Notes: a model not told the origin generated them from the sequence alone. A DNA stretch of 64,000 bases from Aureispira sp. CCB-E (GCF_031326345.1 NZ_CP133671.1:5967001-6031000); one strand, 5' to 3'; positions 26,735 through 37,012 are shown, counted from the stretch's first letter. Numbers and translations are program-made.

Positions 26735-29700
26735 TTACTCTTTGTTTTTAATAATTTTTGAAGTATGTACCTGCGCTGTCCCTTCATGATGTACACGCAC
26801 CATATAAGTTCCATTTGGATAAGCGGACAAGTCAACAGGGATACGATTCATGCCTACGACACTCGATACATTTTTAGTCGATACTTGTTTCCCTAATACA
26901 TCCAATACTTCTATTCGTAAAGCTTCTTTTTTAGTTGCTTCGTATTGATAATAAACAAGTTTATCGGTTGGATTGGGATAAAAACTATAGCCCAAATTAT
27001 CTGGAGCAATGACTAATAAAATAGTATTGGACAAATTAGCTTCTCCACTCGCTTCTAGCAATTCTAAGCGATAGTAATTCGCCCCTTCAAAAGGATGTTC
27101 GTCATCAAATGTATAATAAGTTGTTGTTGTTGAGTTGCCTTGTGCAGCGACACTTCCTATTGTTTCAAAAGTTACTCCATCCTTACTCCGTTGTACATTA
27201 AAACGTTCTGAGTTTTGTTCTGCTTCTGTTGCCCAACGCAAATGATTGACTTTGCCGTCTGTTTCTCCATCAAAATACAACCACTGCACAGGCAATAAAA
27301 TATTAGGCACAAGCGTAATTCCTAGCGTTCCACCAGAAAAACTATTAACGCCATTAAATTGACCATAATTAATTCCATTCGGAGTCACTCCTCCTACCCC
27401 TGTCAAATGAAGTCCATCATAATCTGGAGCAGTATAATTAGAGCCAACATTCTTAAACCAATAAGCCCCTAAAGGATTGGCATATTTGTAAGAATACCCA
27501 CAGGCAGGATAAGTTGCCATCCAGTTTGCTGCTGCATTCTCTACCGCAGCCCTTTCAGACGCTTCATAATAGAAACGTACGTTGTAAGGTGGGTTTAGTG
27601 TTCCACCTCCAAAATTAACATTCCAACTACGCTCCATTTCAAAATATTCCTCTCCTGGTGTTAGGTTGCTTGCAGCACAAGAAGGAGCTGTAAATGGTCC
27701 TTGCGATTGTTGATACCAAGTACCATTGTCCCATATTGTAATCTCAGGAAATCCAGCAGGCGCACCAGTCAAATCTCCTTGTATAGATAATAGTATTTCG
27801 TCGTTATCATAGAAATGATGCCAACCATTGTCATCAGTACAATAATTAGTTGTTGAAATAGCATTTACTCCATAGACATAATCTTTTAAATTGATCGTCT
27901 GAAAATCATCCGTTGTAATATTACAAGCTCCCTCTCGGCGAATATATATGGTCTGACCATTAGTAGGGACAAAAGAATAAACACTTCCTGTGCCTAGCCA
28001 TGTTCCCGTCCCATTCGGTCCAGTATACCAATGAATGGCAGAACCAACTCCTGCAACTCCTCCTCCAGCATTAAGTGTCATTGTTGTATTAGGACACTGT
28101 GTTCCTACGATAGGTGACAAAGTAGGAGTGGTAGAGGGTGTTCCTACGATAACATCTACTGTTTCTGTCAGCGTACAAGAACCAAATACAGAAGTAACGG
28201 TATAAGTTGTTGTTGTTGATGGCGCAACAGTTGGATTTTGAATGTTTGCATTACTCAATCCTAGAGTTGGTGACCAAATATAACTTGTTCCGATAACACC
28301 AGTATAGGCAACATCAGCACTAGTAATACAAGAAGAATTCGATGTTCCGCCGCCAACTGAGCAGAAATTATTAACATTATTATTAACATCAATGGTAAAA
28401 ATAACTTGCCCATCTACATTCCACAAGTTCCATTGTGCTTGTGTAATGGTTATCGTATTACACAAAGGTGTTGTTCCACAATCATTATAAGCTACTCCTG
28501 CGGTCACTTCATTGTACGTTCCTAAATTGACACCTCCTTCCCCATATACTGTAAAACTTTCACTAGAAGATCCAAAATCTCCAACCACACATAAGGTAAG
28601 CGTAACATTTCCTGAAGCATCCGGCACTCCTGAATTAAATGTTACAGTATGATCGCCCCCTGTAACATTAGAACACATTGGCAAAGTAGCGGAAGTAGCT
28701 TCTGTATAAGCTTGTGCTGCTCCAAGAGGAACAACAGCACCATTTTCGTATAACTGAGCATTTAAGTTCACCGCAGGATCTCCTGCACACATATTAATAG
28801 GTCCCGTAGGATTCATTGCCAACTGTAAATCTAAGACATTTATCGTTGCGATAGCAGAACCAGTACACCCTGACACACCATCTGTTACATTTAACAAATA
28901 AGTTGTCGTATCTGTTGGTGTTGCAATTGGGTTGGCAATCGTTGGATCAGATAGGCTTGCGACAGGCGACCAACTATAAACAGGTGCTGTAGCTGCTTGT
29001 TGACACATGGTAAAGCGCATGTCTGCTCTATTTGTATATCTTGACCCTGTTGCATTGGTGCAAGCATTAATTGTGGTGGAAGTGGTCGCATATTGTATAC
29101 AACGATAAGCTGGAGAGGTACTAGAATAACGAACAGACTCAGAGCCATTCGCCCCTGTCTCTCTAGAACAGAACTGAATGATTAGATTAGAAGTTCCGTC
29201 CCAATCCCAATCGGTTATATTAAAGTTGTGCCAGTTGTTATTGGCTAAATTTATATTATTGGTGGGACCAAATACTTGGGTCATGCTTGCTGTACTTGCA
29301 AAATTAGTATTCGTAAATTCATCTTGACTTGTACATCCCATCCAAATCTCAACATCATCATAATTATATGATGTTGACGTTGTTACAAATAGAGCCAATT
29401 CTCGTATGGTTCCTCCATAATACCCCATCGCATTTAACTCCGCAGCAGTATAAATATATTGGATTCGTTTGGTATAATTGGATGTTGTCGATGTTGATCC
29501 ATAAAAAGGAGAATACGTTGTTGTCCCAGAGGTTCCTGTTCCTACTATTGGCTGCGTTGTTGTTCCCGTACACCCCGAACTAATGCCACAAGTCAACGGG
29601 TATATAACTGCGGTAGAGTTAAGCTGTGCCGATGTTCCAGGACAAATAGTTGTGTCTACGGGTGATATATTTACTGTTGGCCCTACTCCCGAAACCGTTA

Positions 29701-31342
29701 TGGGAATATTTCCTGTCATTACACATCCATTTGCAGAAGTTACATCTACCGTATAATTCGTTGTTACGATAGGGTTTGCGATGGGATTTCCTATAGCTGG
29801 GTCATTTAAGCTCGAAGCTGGTGTCCAGTTGTAGGTAAACGGACCTCTAGCAGCAGGACCACTAGCATTTAGTTGTACCAATTCATTGGCACAGATTGTT
29901 GCTGAACTTGGTGTCAATGTTAGAGGAAAATCAGGAACTACATTTACTGTTACCGTAGAAACATTCGTACACACTCCTACTAAATTTCCTGTAACAGTAT
30001 ATGTAGTGGTGGAGGATGGACTAGCAATCGGATTAGGGCAATTGGTACAACTCAGTCCTGCGGCAGGAGACCACGTATAAGAGGTGGCACCGAAAGCTTG
30101 CAATTGCGTTGTTTGTGTCCCACATATTGTAACATCAGGACCAGCATAGACCCCTGTTGTAATATCAAAATCGACAGCGAAACCAGATGTTCCCAGAACA
30201 GGGCAGCCGTCATCTTGTACTGTAAACGTGATGACATCGTTCAAATAGCCAGGTTGAGATGTCCAACAAAAAGTTCCTGTAACGGGATTTATGCCTGTTT
30301 GTGTAAATGTTGCTCCAGGTAACAATGTGGTTCCATCTGTTGTAATCGTCAATACATCGGTTGCATCGACATCCGCAAAAACAACATCAAAGCAGACTTG
30401 ATCACCAAAACAAGCTGCAATTGTATTGGGACCTGTTTGTGTTCCTGTGCCACTAAAATTACTAATTCCTCCTACAGGATTATTAGGTGGTGTATTTGTA
30501 CAGTTGATAACCATAATTTGAAAATCATGAATAATTTCAGTGAGTATGTTACCATTGGAGTCCCATTCCCTAATCAAAATAGCAACAACATAGTTGCCAA
30601 CATTGGGATGATTTAAAGATAGACACCCCGTTTGAGGGTCTAGTGTAAAGTTGTTTAAAGGTTGTGTAATTGAAAATCCAGCTTGATGAGTAATTGGCGC
30701 CTGACCTAAATTTAAAGGTGCAACCAAAGAAAAAGACATACTATCTCCTTCTTGGTCATAAGTTGTCAAGCAATAATTAAAATTGGTATTGGTACAAGCA
30801 TAAGGAATTGGTGGAGCCGTAACAACAGGAGAATTATTACAGGGAGAATACGATGTATTCAGTGTCGTGGTTGTCACCATCGTATTTCCTGATCCACCAT
30901 TCAGATTGCTAGAAGCATCTCGACAGCACAAACTATATTCCAAGTGCCAACCGTTGCAATTTGCAGGTAATATAATTGTTGCTTCATAGGTGTATTTCCA
31001 AATTCCAGGTTGCGTTCCTCCACTACAGTTGGAAGTAGCACTATTACACAATTGGTTAACATCTATCTCCGTGCCTACTTGATTAAAAACAGGTATGGTG
31101 GGATTTACCAAACCACAGTCATTCGTCAAAGTAAAATAAGATGCAGGCATGGTCGTTGGGTGTGTCCCAGGGCAGCGTCTAAAAACGGTTAAAGTGAATG
31201 TGTATTCTAGCGGATTGGCAGGATTACAAGTGTAGGTAATATTTGCTCCGGGTATGTGTGATGCTTGTATAGGTGCACAAAAAGAGCAAAGGAGGATAAT
31301 GGCAATAGCCATTAACCCCTTGAGGGTGTAAAGATGATTCAT
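26735..31342 (-). CDS. large T9SS-secreted surface protein with PKD/Ig-like modules
   Basis: 1535 residues. A signal peptide (to about 27) is followed by the Cys-rich SHIPGANITYTC opening seen in many Bacteroidota gliding or adhesion proteins. A series of modules then recurs, each with a W-SP-x(2)-LS/GLS core and a closing PSSTTTYTVT-type strand (near 410-480, 490-570, 790-850 and 1060-1130). A Cys-rich Asn/Thr-rich middle follows. The last about 75 residues (FYPNPTDKLVYYQYE...VRVHHEG) form a type A T9SS sorting domain. The likely role is a cell-surface adhesin or coat component. It is transcribed alone. Confidence 0.85.
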   Translation of the reverse strand: MNHLYTLKGLMAIAIILLCSFCAPIQASHIPGANITYTCNPANPLEYTFTLTVFRRCPGTHPTTMPASYFTLTNDCGLVNPTIPVFNQVGTEIDVNQLCNSATSNCSGGTQPGIWKYTYEATIILPANCNGWHLEYSLCCRDASSNLNGGSGNTMVTTTTLNTSYSPCNNSPVVTAPPIPYACTNTNFNYCLTTYDQEGDSMSFSLVAPLNLGQAPITHQAGFSITQPLNNFTLDPQTGCLSLNHPNVGNYVVAILIREWDSNGNILTEIIHDFQIMVINCTNTPPNNPVGGISNFSGTGTQTGPNTIAACFGDQVCFDVVFADVDATDVLTITTDGTTLLPGATFTQTGINPVTGTFCWTSQPGYLNDVITFTVQDDGCPVLGTSGFAVDFDITTGVYAGPDVTICGTQTTQLQAFGATSYTWSPAAGLSCTNCPNPIASPSSTTTYTVTGNLVGVCTNVSTVTVNVVPDFPLTLTPSSATICANELVQLNASGPAARGPFTYNWTPASSLNDPAIGNPIANPIVTTNYTVDVTSANGCVMTGNIPITVSGVGPTVNISPVDTTICPGTSAQLNSTAVIYPLTCGISSGCTGTTTQPIVGTGTSGTTTYSPFYGSTSTTSNYTKRIQYIYTAAELNAMGYYGGTIRELALFVTTSTSYNYDDVEIWMGCTSQDEFTNTNFASTASMTQVFGPTNNINLANNNWHNFNITDWDWDGTSNLIIQFCSRETGANGSESVRYSSTSPAYRCIQYATTSTTINACTNATGSRYTNRADMRFTMCQQAATAPVYSWSPVASLSDPTIANPIATPTDTTTYLLNVTDGVSGCTGSAIATINVLDLQLAMNPTGPINMCAGDPAVNLNAQLYENGAVVPLGAAQAYTEATSATLPMCSNVTGGDHTVTFNSGVPDASGNVTLTLCVVGDFGSSSESFTVYGEGGVNLGTYNEVTAGVAYNDCGTTPLCNTITITQAQWNLWNVDGQVIFTIDVNNNVNNFCSVGGGTSNSSCITSADVAYTGVIGTSYIWSPTLGLSNANIQNPTVAPSTTTTYTVTSVFGSCTLTETVDVIVGTPSTTPTLSPIVGTQCPNTTMTLNAGGGVAGVGSAIHWYTGPNGTGTWLGTGSVYSFVPTNGQTIYIRREGACNITTDDFQTINLKDYVYGVNAISTTNYCTDDNGWHHFYDNDEILLSIQGDLTGAPAGFPEITIWDNGTWYQQSQGPFTAPSCAASNLTPGEEYFEMERSWNVNFGGGTLNPPYNVRFYYEASERAAVENAAANWMATYPACGYSYKYANPLGAYWFKNVGSNYTAPDYDGLHLTGVGGVTPNGINYGQFNGVNSFSGGTLGITLVPNILLPVQWLYFDGETDGKVNHLRWATEAEQNSERFNVQRSKDGVTFETIGSVAAQGNSTTTTYYTFDDEHPFEGANYYRLELLEASGEANLSNTILLVIAPDNLGYSFYPNPTDKLVYYQYEATKKEALRIEVLDVLGKQVSTKNVSSVVGMNRIPVDLSAYPNGTYMVRVHHEGTAQVHTSKIIKNKE

Positions 31343-31800
31343 AAGTGAGGTGTATTGGTTGTAAAAAGTTATTTTCTCAAATAATATTGAATTGAATTTC
31401 TGTCATCTTATTTTGTTTTTTCTCAAAACAAAACTAACACGTAAAACAAAAGCACTCACTTTGAATACTTTTTATTAAACCCTTTAACAAATATCAAATA
31501 TTATTATTTGAGGGGAAAATTGATAAATTATTTTATTTTTTTATTTATCGTTGATAAAAGTACAAAATAAAAATTTAAAATAAAAGAACCAATACCTTTA
31601 AGTAACAACACATTACACCTATCAATCATTAAAATACCATAGAAAAAGATACAAGATGCACTCATGGCCGTAACTTGAGAACATCTTGTATTTTATATTT
31701 TTTTTTTCCGAGAGCTATAAAAAAAAATTATAGCCCTTCTAAAACCTTTTTTTTAAACAAAGAAAAATTTATTTTATTATATTTATAAAAATTTTTAATA
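31343..31800. other. 458-bp spacer between the surface protein and CotH genes, with a terminator
   Basis: No gene. A 10-bp stem ATACAAGATG/CATCTTGTAT (31649-31658 with 31682-31691) has T-runs on both sides, TTTTATATTTTTTTTTT to the right and CTTTTTC on the minus side, so it can work in both directions. The minus-strand CotH transcript would end here. A second small CTATAA/TTATAG hairpin lies near 31718-31735. The promoter of the surface-protein gene must lie in 31343-31640. Confidence 0.6.
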
Positions 31801-33243
31801 CTAATTTAAATAGTCATTAGCAGCATTATACCTTGTCGAAGTATGATCAATAATAGTCGTAACAGCATTACCAAAACTACTACTTCCTGTCAAGTAAGTA
31901 TATCCATTAATCTCCTTATTAACAGAGCTTTCAATTAAAATCTTCATGGCATTATATTGATTTTGCATCTTTGTTGGCTCAAAAGTGCTGTTAATAAAAT
32001 TATCAATATATCCATCATAAATTGCTCTATACTTTGGTTGATTCATTAGATAGGATATCAACGGCCAACTTTCCAAGGAGGCATCGTTTAATTCAAAAGC
32101 CAAAGAACCTCCCATTTTACCTTCTTGAAATGCTTCGTTATTATCCCAAGGAATCCATGTTATCAAGCCATTTGAAGGGTTGTTATACAAGTAGTAATTG
32201 TGCGTCATTCTACCATAAGTATCCCAATTTTGAATGGTTGTATTGACAGCCAAGTACTTCAGAAACATATTTACATCGAAGACAGCTTCTAAATCAGCTT
32301 GATATTGTGTGGTGTTAGTATTACGGGTAGAAGCGTGTAGGGCATTATACACCGACCAGATATCAGACCAATCTCCAGTCGCCTCATTGGTCTTTTTCTC
32401 AAAATCAGTTATATTAAAATTAGTAGTAGACCAAGCAGCACCATCTCCATCAGGTTTGTAACAATTTCCTGCATTACTACCAAACTGGCTAGCCAACATA
32501 GCATCAAAAACAACTTCTACAAAAGTATACAAACCAAAGTAAACAGGTCCTTCTCCATAATCAATATACAATTCATAAAAAGCCGTTTGAGGAGCTGCAA
32601 CACCAAACTCTCTAAACAAATCAGCAGCAACTTTTTCCCTCATAAAAGACTGATCATCATAATTACTACTCAAAGAAAGATCTGAAAATCCATAAAAAGT
32701 TTGTCCTGTTATTTCTGGGTACTCATCTTCATAATAATCAAACTTAATTCTAAATGGGAGTTTTCCATTTCCTGCTTGATAGGCTGAAGCCAAACTAGAA
32801 TTTCCTTTGTAACGAATTCCAACATTATACCACTGCTTGCCATTAAAAAACCAATTGCAAGGCACGTATGTAGGAGTTTGTTCAGAGAAATTTCCGCCTC
32901 CTCCAATAGTCGTTCCACCTGTGTTTCCTCCTTGACCGCCACCAGGACCACCGCCACCAGGTCTTCCACCAGTATTTCCACTGCTTGTACTGCTGCCGCC
33001 ATAAATGTCATTTAAATTGTTCTCCATAATTGTCCAATAACGTGCGTCAATAACTATATCCACTCGATTAACTTGGTTTTGATTGAATACCGTAGCATAA
33101 TCGGGAGTAGCTGATGATGAATGCGTTGTTGCCGTCCAATCTGCCAATCCTGTTCCTGACACTACAAATGTTTCTTTGTAGCAAGATGAAAAAAGCAAGC
33201 TACAACCTACAATTATTACCAATACTTGAAATTTATTTTTCAT
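31801..33243 (-). CDS. CotH-family (spore-coat kinase-like) lipoprotein
   Basis: 480 residues from the ATG at 33241-33243, 1 bp after the stop of the DUF2490 gene. The longer reading adds residues that overlap that gene, and the shorter one starts with a standard lipoprotein signal (LLFSSC). After a Gly/Ser/Pro-rich linker (about 85-115) comes the CotH fold: NVGIRYKGNSSL, LSSNYDDQSFMREKVAADLF, VYFGLYTFVEVV and the late metal-binding ITWIPWDNNEAF. CotH proteins are atypical secreted protein kinases. The partner gene suggests an outer-membrane-linked pathway, but the substrate is unknown. Confidence 0.85.
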   Translation of the reverse strand: MKNKFQVLVIIVGCSLLFSSCYKETFVVSGTGLADWTATTHSSSATPDYATVFNQNQVNRVDIVIDARYWTIMENNLNDIYGGSSTSSGNTGGRPGGGGPGGGQGGNTGGTTIGGGGNFSEQTPTYVPCNWFFNGKQWYNVGIRYKGNSSLASAYQAGNGKLPFRIKFDYYEDEYPEITGQTFYGFSDLSLSSNYDDQSFMREKVAADLFREFGVAAPQTAFYELYIDYGEGPVYFGLYTFVEVVFDAMLASQFGSNAGNCYKPDGDGAAWSTTNFNITDFEKKTNEATGDWSDIWSVYNALHASTRNTNTTQYQADLEAVFDVNMFLKYLAVNTTIQNWDTYGRMTHNYYLYNNPSNGLITWIPWDNNEAFQEGKMGGSLAFELNDASLESWPLISYLMNQPKYRAIYDGYIDNFINSTFEPTKMQNQYNAMKILIESSVNKEINGYTYLTGSSSFGNAVTTIIDHTSTRYNAANDYLN

Positions 33244-33244
33244 C

Positions 33245-33973
33245 TTATTTCTTCTTTTTAATTTTAATAGTATAAACATAACCTAACCCTATAATTCCCA
33301 CTGTTTTGGGATAAGCTGTAAATAGCTCTTGTTCCAAATTATAAAACAATTTAACCTTGCCATACTTTTTAAAATCATAGGCTAATGCTGCTGTAAATCG
33401 AAGTTTATCAACGACAGGTAATGTATATTTTTCGTATTCACTAAACATTTCTACAGCAAAACTAGGCTCCAAAGGAATTTTCTTGATGTTATACTTTGCT
33501 TTTGCCCTTAATCTAAAACCATGCTTCAAATAATCTCCTTCTATGCTCGTCACTCCCAACTCATTTCTAAATTGATATCTCAAACGATAATCAAATGAAA
33601 AACGCTTGATTTGGTGCTTAAATGTAACATCTGCGTTGATTCGGTAATGTGGGCTATAACTCCCATCCCCTTCATTGTATTGCGAAAACCGAAAAGCTCC
33701 TCCAAATTCTATAAACTTAAACGGCTCATAACCAATTGCTAAATTAGTAAAATACTGATCTACTTGTGTAGAGTTTCTATTAAATCGAATTTGTTCGCTA
33801 AGCTCAAAAGTCCATTTTTTGTGTACTTTTAATCGTATACCTGCAGAAATCCAACTCTCAAAATCAGATGTCACTACATTCGTACCATCCTGTGCCGTAG
33901 CTGTTTGGGTACCAATTCCCCAAAGTAGCAAACTCCAGAAAAATAGTATTCTCCCTTTTTTTAATCTAATCAT
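33245..33973 (-). CDS. DUF2490 outer-membrane beta-barrel protein
   Basis: 242 residues from the ATG at 33971-33973, chosen because a signal peptide (GRILFFWSLLLWGIGTQTATAQ) follows directly. The mature part is built of amphipathic strands with alternating aromatic residues (WTFELSEQIRFN, RFSFDYRLRYQFRNE, VKLFYNLEQELF). It matches the DUF2490 barrel family, which is commonly found in Bacteroidota. It is translated just before the CotH gene with a 1-bp gap. A second DUF2490/CotH pair lies at 62.4-64 kb. Confidence 0.8.
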   Translation of the reverse strand: MIRLKKGRILFFWSLLLWGIGTQTATAQDGTNVVTSDFESWISAGIRLKVHKKWTFELSEQIRFNRNSTQVDQYFTNLAIGYEPFKFIEFGGAFRFSQYNEGDGSYSPHYRINADVTFKHQIKRFSFDYRLRYQFRNELGVTSIEGDYLKHGFRLRAKAKYNIKKIPLEPSFAVEMFSEYEKYTLPVVDKLRFTAALAYDFKKYGKVKLFYNLEQELFTAYPKTVGIIGLGYVYTIKIKKKK

Positions 33974-34290
33974 GTTTTGTTTTTGTAGTAATTTTAAATT
34001 TAGTCCTTCATCTTTTCTAACTTTTAGTTCGATCATAAAAACATCAATTTTTATGCATCCGTTAATTCACCTAAACGCCATATCAACTTAACTACCAATA
34101 GATTACATTTTGACCCTCAAAATAAAACTATTGACAATCAAATTACTAAGCATAGCAAACCAACTAAGAAAGCTAGTTTGTGAAGTGCCAATTCATAATG
34201 TTTCATCTAAAATCAATGGAACTTTCGAAAGTACAAATTATTAACATCAATTTTATCTTTAATTAACATACTGTCGTACATAAAAACAAA

Positions 34291-34322
34291 AACCCCTACA
34301 AATATCAAAATTTGTAAGGGTT
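34291..34322 (-). terminator. intrinsic terminator of unknown transcript
   Basis: The stem AACCCCTACAAAT/ATTTGTAAGGGTT (one mismatch) with a 6-nt loop is followed on the minus strand by TTTGTTTTTA. It lies some 200 bp beyond the carbonic anhydrase terminator. Confidence 0.6.
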
Positions 34323-34514
34323 ATCTCTAACAAGTCTTGGGAATGGACTATGTTAGAGTCTATAAAAGCATGATTAGTTTGCTATTCCACTATTCAAACA
34401 ATAAGAAACCAACGCTTGCATATATGTAAGCGCTTTTTCTTGTGTTTTTAGTTTTTCTTAACAATCCTATGACAACTTGTTTTAATAAATGGTTGGAATT
34501 TTTTATTAATTTTT

Positions 34515-34559
34515 TCAAAAAAAAATCATCGCCAATCTTAAAATAGTTTGACGATGATT
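34515..34559 (-). terminator. intrinsic terminator after carbonic anhydrase
   Basis: The stem AATCATCG/CGATGATT (34524-34531 with 34552-34559, extended inward with one mismatch) is followed on the minus strand by TTTTTTTTTG. It lies about 75 bp past the carbonic anhydrase stop. Confidence 0.75.
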
Positions 34560-34634
34560 CTTTTGTTCTAATTGGCACCTTACAATCGAGAATCGTTGTG
34601 TAATACCTTTTTAACTTACTCCCGTTAACCTTCT

Positions 34635-35216
34635 TTACTCCTCTATAAAATCTACTTGACCACTCCCTAAGTTATAAAATGCAGGAACTATTTTTAGACC
34701 TTTATTTTTAGCTGCATCCTCAATAATTGAAGAACGAGAAACCAATTGCTTACAAGTTAAATGTGCGTTTACTTTTACAACTGTGTTAACATTTTTATCT
34801 TCAGAAGCACTCATAGCAGGAGTTACGTGCCCCAATAAGTGATTTAGGTTATAACCATTGTCTCCTCCAGCTAATGCAGCCGTGATTGCTCCACAACTTT
34901 CATGTCCCATTACAACGATTAAATTGACACCTAAATGTGCCACAGCATATTCGATACTAGCGATTGTAGATGTGTTGGCAACATTTCCAGCTACTCGAAT
35001 TACAAATAATTCTCCCAAACCAGTATCAAATGATAATTCTGGTACAACACGACTATCAGCACAACTAAGAATAATTGCAAAGGGAGCCTGCCCTGAAGTT
35101 AATTCGTTACGACGAGAAGAGTTTTGAAGTTTACCATCCAAACTATCTGCTACAAAATTTGCATTTCCTGTTTTTAAACGATTTAAGGCATCTTGCCAAG
35201 ATATATTATTTGCCAT
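34635..35216 (-). CDS. beta-class carbonic anhydrase
   Basis: 193 residues, cytoplasmic. The zinc ligands are in the canonical beta-class arrangement: Cys52-x-Asp54-x-Arg56 in LSCADSRVVPE and His105-x-x-Cys108 in VMGHESCGA. The stretch LGELFVIRVAGNVANTSTIASIEYAVAHLG is typical of the family. It interconverts CO2 and bicarbonate. It is a single gene with a strong terminator downstream and a repeat-rich upstream region. Confidence 0.95.
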   Translation of the reverse strand: MANNISWQDALNRLKTGNANFVADSLDGKLQNSSRRNELTSGQAPFAIILSCADSRVVPELSFDTGLGELFVIRVAGNVANTSTIASIEYAVAHLGVNLIVVMGHESCGAITAALAGGDNGYNLNHLLGHVTPAMSASEDKNVNTVVKVNAHLTCKQLVSRSSIIEDAAKNKGLKIVPAFYNLGSGQVDFIEE

Positions 35217-35668
35217 TTTATATTGGTGTATTTAATTAAATAATAGTTTTTTTATACTAGATGAATTATAATTCATCTACTGCTCTCACAAAAGGCATCG
35301 AACTAAGATAGTAATTAATTCATAAATTATAGTGATACTATCTTATTGTTTGTCTTAACCCGCCACAAAAGCTGCATAGATTACGTTTTATCCTAAAACT
35401 AAAAAAATTTAGTAAAACTAAAATAAGACTCCGTTGATTACTTGCGGTGCTACTTCGTAGTAGCTCCCTGCGGTCGTGAGGGCGCAAGCTTAGTTTTTTA
35501 TTTTTTCTACGAACCTGTGGGCTCACGAAGTAAAAACATAAAAAAGCATCTTGCATTAGTTTGATTATCATTTTTTTTACCACAAACACCTGTAGATTCA
35601 TATTTTATTAATAATCAAACTAATACAATTTTCAACGGAGTAGTATTAAAAAACAATTTGATCCAATA
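35217..35668. repeat. 452-bp intergenic region with a long composite dispersed repeat
   Basis: From about 35425 to 35650 the composite repeat runs through CGTTGATTACTTGCGGTGCT, GTAGCTCCCTGCGGTCGTGA, GGGCGCAAGCTTAGTTTTTT, the AAAAAAGCATCTTGCATTAG arm and the closing ATTTTCAACGGAGTAGTATT just before the protease gene. The 87-residue minus-strand ORF across it is a translation of repeat DNA and resembles the one at 56.1 kb only for that reason. Confidence 0.7.
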
Positions 35669-36889
35669 ATGAAACATCGCTTTATTTTTATCTTGCTTCT
35701 TAGCTTGTTTTATTCTGCACAAGCTCAAGATACGATTATTGTTTATGACATCTTAAACCAAAGTATCACCAAAATTGATCCTGTTGCTTACGACAGTACT
35801 CAGACATTTAATCACACGAGTTTTTCGATGGGAACCCTAGGAAACCCAACACCTCTAAGCACCATTCCTCCTAATAGCAATTTATTTCCAAACAGCAACT
35901 TTAGTAAACCTGAACTAGCAGAAAATTTTCACAATCTACTAGACTATCCAATTCGGACGGCAGTAGCACTCCATTTTTACAATGCCGACACTTTTTCGGG
36001 AACAGGCTGTTCAGGCATTATGGTTGGTCCTGATTTGGTCTTGACCGCAGCACACTGCGTCAGTGGCATTGGTAGCGCTCCAACATGGCATACCGATAGT
36101 TTTTTAATTGCTCCTGCCTATAATAATGGCCAGTTACAAAGCAGTTTGCCATCTAGTTGGGTTAAAAAGATTTATCTTTTCCAAGAAAATTACAACGGTT
36201 CTATTCAACACGAAACAGCTCTACTGCAACTCCGAGAACCCATTGGCTTGGATATTGGATGGGTTGGCATTGCTTATAGTTCTGATGCTAGCTATTTTGA
36301 TAATAAAGTATTTCACAAACTTAGTTATCCTTCAATAAGAGACCCATTTGATACATCAAAGGTATATAATGGTGATAGTCTTTATTACAACTATGGTTAT
36401 ATTGACACCTTCCCTTCTTCTTATTCAGCTTACTTAGGAGTTAGAGACGGATGGGGTGTTCCAGGTCAGAGTGGTAGTTCTCTTTTTTATACTGACAATC
36501 TCAATGCTTACTATTCCTTTGGCGTATTCTCGTTCTCACACAACTATTCACATGCCCACATCAATGCTCAAATATTTTATCAATTACAAAACATTATTGA
36601 TAATTATGCCTACACCGTTCCTATTAGCACCATTCCCAATACATCTTCGGTCAAAGTCTATCCAAATCCTTTTAAGACACAAACCACATTTGAATTTGAA
36701 AACCCATCGAGCATTGCCTATGATTTTGAATTAATAGATGTACAAGGCAGGGTTGTTATAAAACAACATCAAATAAAAGATAATTCACTAACAATCAATC
36801 GAAAAAACTTAAATCAGGGCATTTATTTTTTTAGATTTATACACAAAGGACAAACAATATTTAGTGGTAAATTGCAAGTTCAAGACTAA
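35669..36889 (+). CDS. T9SS-secreted trypsin-like serine protease
   Basis: 406 residues. A signal peptide (to about 19) is followed by a trypsin-like domain and a T9SS sorting domain (about 330-406, VKVYPNPFKTQTTFEFE...GIYFFRF). The catalytic His is H129 in VLTAAHC and the nucleophile is Ser268 in PGQSGSSLFY. At the catalytic Asp position the usual DIALL reads HETALLQL, with Glu182. Whether Glu serves, or another Asp substitutes, cannot be decided from sequence alone. It is an extracellular protease, possibly active against host or prey proteins. It is transcribed alone, next to lepA. Confidence 0.82.
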   Translation: MKHRFIFILLLSLFYSAQAQDTIIVYDILNQSITKIDPVAYDSTQTFNHTSFSMGTLGNPTPLSTIPPNSNLFPNSNFSKPELAENFHNLLDYPIRTAVALHFYNADTFSGTGCSGIMVGPDLVLTAAHCVSGIGSAPTWHTDSFLIAPAYNNGQLQSSLPSSWVKKIYLFQENYNGSIQHETALLQLREPIGLDIGWVGIAYSSDASYFDNKVFHKLSYPSIRDPFDTSKVYNGDSLYYNYGYIDTFPSSYSAYLGVRDGWGVPGQSGSSLFYTDNLNAYYSFGVFSFSHNYSHAHINAQIFYQLQNIIDNYAYTVPISTIPNTSSVKVYPNPFKTQTTFEFENPSSIAYDFELIDVQGRVVIKQHQIKDNSLTINRKNLNQGIYFFRFIHKGQTIFSGKLQVQD

Positions 36890-37012
36890 GTGCTGGTCTA
36901 AACGTTTGCAATACCAAGAATAAAGCCTTATTTTCGCAGACTATTAATTAATTCTAGAAGATTGATTTTGATTGGAATTAATAACAACAATACAGAAACT
37001 TATAAGAAGTAC

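Larger units (their letters stand above)
33974..34634. other. intergenic region with two minus-strand terminators
   Basis: No convincing gene: the 62-residue ORF at 34390-34578 is AT-rich and covers terminators. The carbonic anhydrase terminator is at 34515-34559. A second minus-strand terminator at 34291-34322 has no gene immediately upstream. The promoter of the DUF2490-CotH unit should lie in 33974-34290. Confidence 0.5.

Noticed and set aside
26735-31342. Possible assembly collapse in the repetitive surface-protein gene
   Set aside because: The reading frame is open over 1535 codons and the modules differ from each other enough to be genuine protein repeats.
34390-34578. 62-residue minus-strand ORF downstream of carbonic anhydrase
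   Set aside because: It spans an intrinsic terminator and has no recognisable features.
35338-35601. Minus-strand ORF whose translation resembles that of the plus-strand ORF at 56105-56347
   Set aside because: Both are translations of the same dispersed nucleotide repeat. The similarity follows from DNA identity, the sequence has no coding character, and neither ORF continues beyond the repeat in a conserved way.
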